The notes beneath the pieces were generated by a model. That model searched no databases, was not told where the DNA came from, and saw only the letters and a list, made by a program, of their open reading frames with translations. A stretch of DNA of 27,016 nt from Polaromonas sp. UBA5171 (GTDB taxonomy: Bacteria; Pseudomonadota; Gammaproteobacteria; Burkholderiales; Burkholderiaceae_C). Position numbers and translations under genes: made by a program. Positions 23,235 through 27,016 of this stretch are shown here, piece by piece (positions within the stretch are counted from its first letter, which is position 1; each line of letters starts with the position of its first letter). Where the stretch lies: contig DHWX01000062.1 of NCBI GenBank assembly GCA_002413395.1, positions 1 through 27,016 of the forward strand, written 5' to 3'.

Positions 23235-24640
23235 ACGGTATGAAATTCCAAAGCGTGAGTGCAGTGCTTGACGATGTGATCACCGATGCGCAATTGGTGC
23301 CCCTGTCCCAAGCCGTTGAGGTCAACCCCAAGATTGATCGAACCGCGCTCCACGATGACTTGGACGTGTCATTCGTTCCGATGGCTGCGGTCGAAGCGTT
23401 GTCGGGCGGCATTGATGTATCAACCGTCCGCAAATACGCGGAAGTCAAAAAGGGCTACACGCATTTCCGTGATGGCGACATTCTGTTTGCCAAAGTCACG
23501 CCGTGTATGGAAAACGGCAAGATGGCGATTGCCCGCAAGCTGGTCAATGGTGTTGGCTTTGGCTCAACCGAGTTTCACGTCCTGCGTCCGCGTGCTGGTG
23601 TTGATGCCCGGTACATCTACTACTTCGTATCCAGCCAGACATTCCGCAAAGAAGCATCCGGGCACATGACCGGTGCAGTGGGTCTGCGCCGTGTGCCAAG
23701 TGCGTACCTTGAAGAGCAACTAATCCCGCTGCCCGGCATTGAGCAACAGCGTGAAATCGTCGCCGAACTCGAAAAACAGTTCTCCCGTCTTGACGAAGCC
23801 GTCGCCAACCTGAAGCGCGTCAAGGCCAACCTCAAACGCTACAAAGCCTCGGTCCTCAAAGACGCAGTAGAAGGCCGCCTCGTCTCCACAGAAGCCGAAC
23901 TCGCCCGCCGCGGAGGCCGTAGTTTTGAAACGGGTGAACAGCTTTTGCAACGGATTCTTGAAACGCGGCGAAGCGAGTGGAAAGGTAAGGGTAAGTACAA
24001 AGAGCGGTTGGACTCAAGCACAGCTTCCTTGTCCTCCGTGCCAGAAGGGTGGGTCGCTGCAACCACTGGTCAGTTGTGTGACTGCATAGTGCCCAGTAGG
24101 GATAAGCCGAAATCATTCTCGGGGGTTACCCCATGGCTAACGCTGCCGGATTTCGAAGAGGACAAAATTCTGATTTCAAGCTCGCGTGTCGGGCTTGGTC
24201 TATCGGAGTCGGAAATTGCAGGGTCAAAGGCTAAGGTTGTGCCGCAGGGTAGCGTGGTGATGAGTTGCGTAGGTCGGTTTGGAATCACTGCGGTTTTGGG
24301 TGAAGACGCCGTGATCAATCAACAACTTCATGCGTTTTTGCCGAATGCGATGGTGATGCCGAAATACTTGGCATACGCATTGCGGACACGGGTCAACGAA
24401 ATGAATACCGTTTCCACGGCGACGACGATTGCGTACTTAAATAAGGAAAACTGCAACAACGTTCGGATCGCTTTGCCACCTATGGCAGAACAATTCCGAA
24501 TAGTCGCTGAGGTAGAAGCGCGACTGTCTGTTGCTGTTGGAACTGAGGCAGCGTCTCACGTTGCTCTCGGCAAAGCAAAAGCTCTTACGCAAGTAATATT
24601 GAAGACTGCGTTTTCATCGTCGAATCTCAATCAGGGGTAA
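23231..24640 (+). CDS. hsdS: Type I restriction specificity subunit (HsdS)
   Basis: 469 residues from the ATG at 23231, chosen for the ATGA overlap with the previous stop (an in-frame start at 23192 would lie inside it). Two target-recognition domains and two conserved spacers are visible: TRD1 about 25-170 ending LIPLPGIEQQREIVAELEKQ, central coiled helix to about 215 (LKRVKANLKRYKASVLKDAV), TRD2 about 270-430, and distal LPPMAEQFRIVAEVEARLS. It decides the DNA sequence bound by both methyltransferase and restriction complexes. From about 24000 onward the base composition becomes visibly more AT-rich, suggesting TRD2 was exchanged. No HsdM gene adjoins it. Confidence 0.93.
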   Translation: MNGMKFQSVSAVLDDVITDAQLVPLSQAVEVNPKIDRTALHDDLDVSFVPMAAVEALSGGIDVSTVRKYAEVKKGYTHFRDGDILFAKVTPCMENGKMAIARKLVNGVGFGSTEFHVLRPRAGVDARYIYYFVSSQTFRKEASGHMTGAVGLRRVPSAYLEEQLIPLPGIEQQREIVAELEKQFSRLDEAVANLKRVKANLKRYKASVLKDAVEGRLVSTEAELARRGGRSFETGEQLLQRILETRRSEWKGKGKYKERLDSSTASLSSVPEGWVAATTGQLCDCIVPSRDKPKSFSGVTPWLTLPDFEEDKILISSSRVGLGLSESEIAGSKAKVVPQGSVVMSCVGRFGITAVLGEDAVINQQLHAFLPNAMVMPKYLAYALRTRVNEMNTVSTATTIAYLNKENCNNVRIALPPMAEQFRIVAEVEARLSVAVGTEAASHVALGKAKALTQVILKTAFSSSNLNQG

Positions 24641-24643
24641 AAA

Positions 24644-26359
24644 ATGGAACTGGTTTCTTTTTCAGTGTCAAATTTTCGTAGCGTAACGAGCGCTTATAAG
24701 CTGCCGATCAGGCGGCCAACTGTTTTGATTGGACCCAATAACGAGGGCAAGTCTAATATTTTGAGAGCCTTGGTATCGTCGTTGCAGTTCTTAGGATCGC
24801 TTGGTGGTGTCAGATTGAGTAACGGTCGGATTTCGTCAGTGATACGGCCGAAAGAGATTTATGAGTGGACACGTGATTTTCCGGTTTCCCTGCAAGCAAA
24901 GTCACCTGAAGCTGAAACGGTATTTGATCTTGAGTTTCGCCTTTCACCGGCGGAAGTTGAAGAGTTTCGGGTTGAAGTTAAAAGCTCTCTGAATGGAACG
25001 CTACCAATCCAACTCAGGTTTGGACCTGGTGTATCAAAGCTAGTGGTTACCAAGCCTGGAAAAGGTGGTCCCGCGCTTACAAAAAAGGCGCAAGCTGTCG
25101 CACGTTTTGTGGCACGGCACATTCACATCGCGTATATACCTGCTGTTAGAACGGCCAGCGCAGCGATTCAAATTGTGAATGATTTGGTGGATCGCGAGTT
25201 GGCACTAGTTGAAACTCAACCGGAGTACAAAGCCGCTATGCAGGCAGTCGCGGACTTGCAACGCCCTGTGCTGGCGAACATTGGGGCGAGTATTAAGCAC
25301 ACTCTCCAAGAGTTTCTGCCAAATGTGAAGAATGTCTCCGTTGAAATATCGGAGGACGCGCGTTATAGAGCGTTGCGTCGATCAAGTGAAATTGTCATTG
25401 ATGACGGAACTGCGACACCACTGGACAAGAAGGGTGACGGTGTGCAGAGCCTCGCGGCGCTCAGTCTCATGAAATATGCCTCATCTTCTGGCAGCTCAGA
25501 GCGTCAATTAGTGCTCGCAATTGAAGAGCCAGAGTCGCATTTGCATCCCAGGGCAATTCATCAGTTGCGTGTTGTTTTAGATGAACTGAGCACCCAGCAC
25601 CAAGTTATCTTGACTACTCATTGCCCACTTTTCGTTGACCGTACCAATTTGAAATCAAACATCATTGTCAATAAAAAGCGGGCGAGTCCAGCGAAAAACG
25701 TTGCGGAACTCCGGGAAATCCTTGGGGTGCGAGCTTCTGATAATTTGCGCAATGCAGAGATTGCACTCGTTGTGGAGGGTGAGGATGATCGACTGGCGCT
25801 GTTGGCGCTCCTTCCCGCGGCATCGAAGCGCATTGGCACTGCGATTAGCACAGGTTTCATCGCGATAGACACCTTAGGCGGTGGTACGAACCTTAGTTAC
25901 AAACTCAGCCAACTTCGGGAAACGCTGTGCACTTGCCACGTCCTTCTGGATCACGATAAGGCTGGGTTGCAGTCCTATGAAAAGGCTAAGGTCGATGGGC
26001 TAATTGTTCCGGCTGATGTAACCCATGTCATCTGCGCTGGGCTTGACGAATCAGAGTTTGAGGACATGCTCGATGAGCCACTCTATGCTGATTTTTTGAA
26101 AAATAAGTACGGTGCTTCCTTGGCTTCACCTAAGTTCAAAGGAAAACGAAAATGGTCCGACCGGCTTAAGGCTGCATTTGAGCATCAAGGAAAGGTTTGG
26201 TCCGCCAAGGTGGAGATGCAAATCAAGGCCGAGGTTGCCGAATTGATTGAGGCAAATCCTGCCAAGGCGTTGAATGCGCACAAGAAGGGCTCTTTTGAAG
26301 GACTGGTATTTGCCTTGGAGGCGAAGTTGACTCAACTCGATAAAGGCAAGAGCTCGTGA
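24644..26359 (+). CDS. OLD-family ATP-dependent nuclease (AAA-TOPRIM)
   Basis: 571 residues starting 4 bases after hsdS. The ABC-type ATPase half has Walker A GPNNEGKSN (30-38), signature-like KGDGVQS (263-269), Walker B LAIEEPESHLHP (291-302) and H-loop TTHCP (324-328). The C-terminal TOPRIM nuclease has VVEGEDDR (Glu378), LLDHDKAG (436-441) and DESEFEDML (468-476). Such proteins nick or degrade DNA in phage defence (OLD, Gabija GajA, Rlo-type accessory ATPases). No UvrD-like helicase follows, so it is not a standard Gabija pair. Lower G+C than the core genes suggests recent transfer. Confidence 0.9.
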   Translation: MELVSFSVSNFRSVTSAYKLPIRRPTVLIGPNNEGKSNILRALVSSLQFLGSLGGVRLSNGRISSVIRPKEIYEWTRDFPVSLQAKSPEAETVFDLEFRLSPAEVEEFRVEVKSSLNGTLPIQLRFGPGVSKLVVTKPGKGGPALTKKAQAVARFVARHIHIAYIPAVRTASAAIQIVNDLVDRELALVETQPEYKAAMQAVADLQRPVLANIGASIKHTLQEFLPNVKNVSVEISEDARYRALRRSSEIVIDDGTATPLDKKGDGVQSLAALSLMKYASSSGSSERQLVLAIEEPESHLHPRAIHQLRVVLDELSTQHQVILTTHCPLFVDRTNLKSNIIVNKKRASPAKNVAELREILGVRASDNLRNAEIALVVEGEDDRLALLALLPAASKRIGTAISTGFIAIDTLGGGTNLSYKLSQLRETLCTCHVLLDHDKAGLQSYEKAKVDGLIVPADVTHVICAGLDESEFEDMLDEPLYADFLKNKYGASLASPKFKGKRKWSDRLKAAFEHQGKVWSAKVEMQIKAEVAELIEANPAKALNAHKKGSFEGLVFALEAKLTQLDKGKSS

Positions 26360-26393
26360 TTGATACGGTCTTGGTATTTGTAGACAGGTAACC

Positions 26394-26601
26394 ATGAATT
26401 TTTCATGCGACACCGAATTCAAGTCGGCACGTGGTGGTGTGGCCGGCAGTTTTTGGGAGTCATATTCCGCCATGGCCAACAGCCATGGGCGGCACCATTG
26501 TTTTGAGTGTGGCCGAAGAGCCCACCGGCTTGGTGTGGGAGGGCGTGCCAGATGCTGCGCAACTGTGTACGTTTTCCGAATTACCATTCGTGCAGGTATG
26601 A
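26394..26601 (+). pseudogene. Frameshifted fragment of an AlbA_2 (Schlafen-like) domain protein
   Basis: The first frame (ATG 26394) reads EFKSARGGVAGSFWESYSAM and ANSHG, then the matching continuation MGGTIVLSVAEEPTGLVWEG and VPDAAQLCTF lies in another frame from about 26485 to the TGA at 26599. Together they give the AlbA_2 pattern E-x-K-x-A-x-G-G...SFWE-x-Y-S-A-x-A-N...G-G-x-I-V-L. One extra G in the GGG-C-GG tract near 26487-26490 explains the break. After that the domain is cut short, and the ATPase half is missing. It is the start of the kind of protein to which the DUF4062 gene is related, so the island once held, or received, a second such gene. Confidence 0.72.
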
Positions 26602-26617
26602 ATTACAAGGAATGTCC

Positions 26618-27016
26618 ATGAAAAAACTGACGCTGCGCAATATTGGTCAGATCAAGGAAGCCAATCTGTCCTTTGGCGATCTGACGGTTTTGGTGGGGCC
26701 GCAGGCCAGTGGGAAGAGTATTTCTTTGCAATGGGTCAAGTTGTTGCAGGACAGTGGGCTGGTACAGCAGCAACTACACACCTATGGACTCGACTACGAC
26801 GGAGACCTGTCTGCGTTTCTGGATGTGTACTTTGGCGAGGGCATGCATTCCATTTGGCGTGATAGCAGCGAGGTCGCGGTTGATGGCAAGCCCGTAGATA
26901 TCAAAAAGCGCATCGGCCGACAACAGTCTGGCAAGACCGAATCAGTATTTCTGATCCCGGCGCAACGTGTCATGGCGTTGGCCAATGGCTGGCCGCGGCC
27001 ATTTACCGACTACAAA
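26618..27016 (+). CDS. AAA-family ATPase, N-terminal part (cut by window edge)
   Basis: 133 codons from the ATG at 26618, preceded by AAGGA, open to the window end. It starts with the ABC-like ATPase fold: LTLRNIGQIKEANLSFGDLT and Walker A GPQASGKS (about residues 28-35). FLIPAQRVMALANGWPRPFT downstream is a conserved block I associate with accessory AAA ATPases of restriction islands. Signature and Walker B lie beyond the edge. Its partner gene, and any hsdM, would also be outside. Confidence 0.85.
   Translation, partial: MKKLTLRNIGQIKEANLSFGDLTVLVGPQASGKSISLQWVKLLQDSGLVQQQLHTYGLDYDGDLSAFLDVYFGEGMHSIWRDSSEVAVDGKPVDIKKRIGRQQSGKTESVFLIPAQRVMALANGWPRPFTDYK

Noticed and set aside
24644..26601. 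Gabija system (GajA-GajB)
   Set aside because: The OLD nuclease resembles GajA in general layout, but no UvrD-like helicase follows, and the gene is embedded in a type I restriction operon.
26394..26621. A 75-codon cysteine-rich protein overlapping the AAA gene by ATGA
   Set aside because: Its second half has no family resemblance, whereas the other frame continues an AlbA_2 domain. A frameshifted remnant explains the data better.
1..27016. CRISPR array
   Set aside because: No series of regularly spaced direct repeats was seen; the repeats found are a microsatellite, an 11-bp tandem, att copies and a two-copy 17-bp repeat.

Overview
The window looks like a chromosomal segment of a betaproteobacterium of order Burkholderiales, most like Comamonadaceae such as Rhodoferax or Polaromonas. 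This is inferred from the high G+C core genes, a Ralstonia-type phcBSRQ operon, a LemA/TPM cluster and a family of unknown function I associate with this group. No species assignment can be made from the sequence alone.

Layout. (1) 1-1907 is a graveyard of mobile DNA. A truncated integrase (+) and a truncated MobV-type relaxase (-) both run into the two ends of an IS630-family element (442-1637, flanked by TA), whose transposase needs a -1 frameshift on an A7 run. (2) 1908-8977 is a compact integrative element of about 7 kb inserted in a tRNA-Arg(CCG) gene. A 17-bp direct repeat of the tRNA 3' end lies at 1908-1924 and 8961-8977. Between the repeats are an XRE regulator, a hypothetical protein, a small lipoprotein, a serine resolvase with a res-like region, a promoter/operator palindrome driving an RHH-like gene and two small genes, a putative replication initiator, and a large tyrosine recombinase next to the tRNA. 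(3) 8961-18857 is core-like: the tRNA, a membrane-anchored diheme cytochrome c with a hexanucleotide-repeat linker, an unknown-function gene, an NTF2/SnoaL-like gene followed by the in-frame 3' remnant of an alpha/beta hydrolase, a LemA lipoprotein with two TPM-domain proteins, and a four-gene operon with the order and domains of phcB-phcS-phcR-phcQ. That operon should encode a 3-hydroxy fatty acid methyl ester quorum-sensing system. (4) 18922-27016 is a defence island: hsdR, a DUF4062/GHKL-type ATPase/HTH protein, hsdS, an OLD-family ATPase-TOPRIM nuclease, a frameshifted AlbA_2 (Schlafen-like) remnant, and an AAA ATPase cut by the window edge. The first three genes overlap by 4 nt. No hsdM is present in the window.

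How the parts work together. The element at 1908-8977 has its own integration module (integrase plus att), a possible replication module and a resolvase, but no conjugation or capsid genes, so it resembles an integrative plasmid or satellite. In the phc operon the methyltransferase would make the signal, the membrane kinase would sense it, and the two receiver proteins would relay it. In the defence island the restriction and specificity subunits are expressed with accessory ATPases; the methyltransferase subunit must lie outside the window or be missing.
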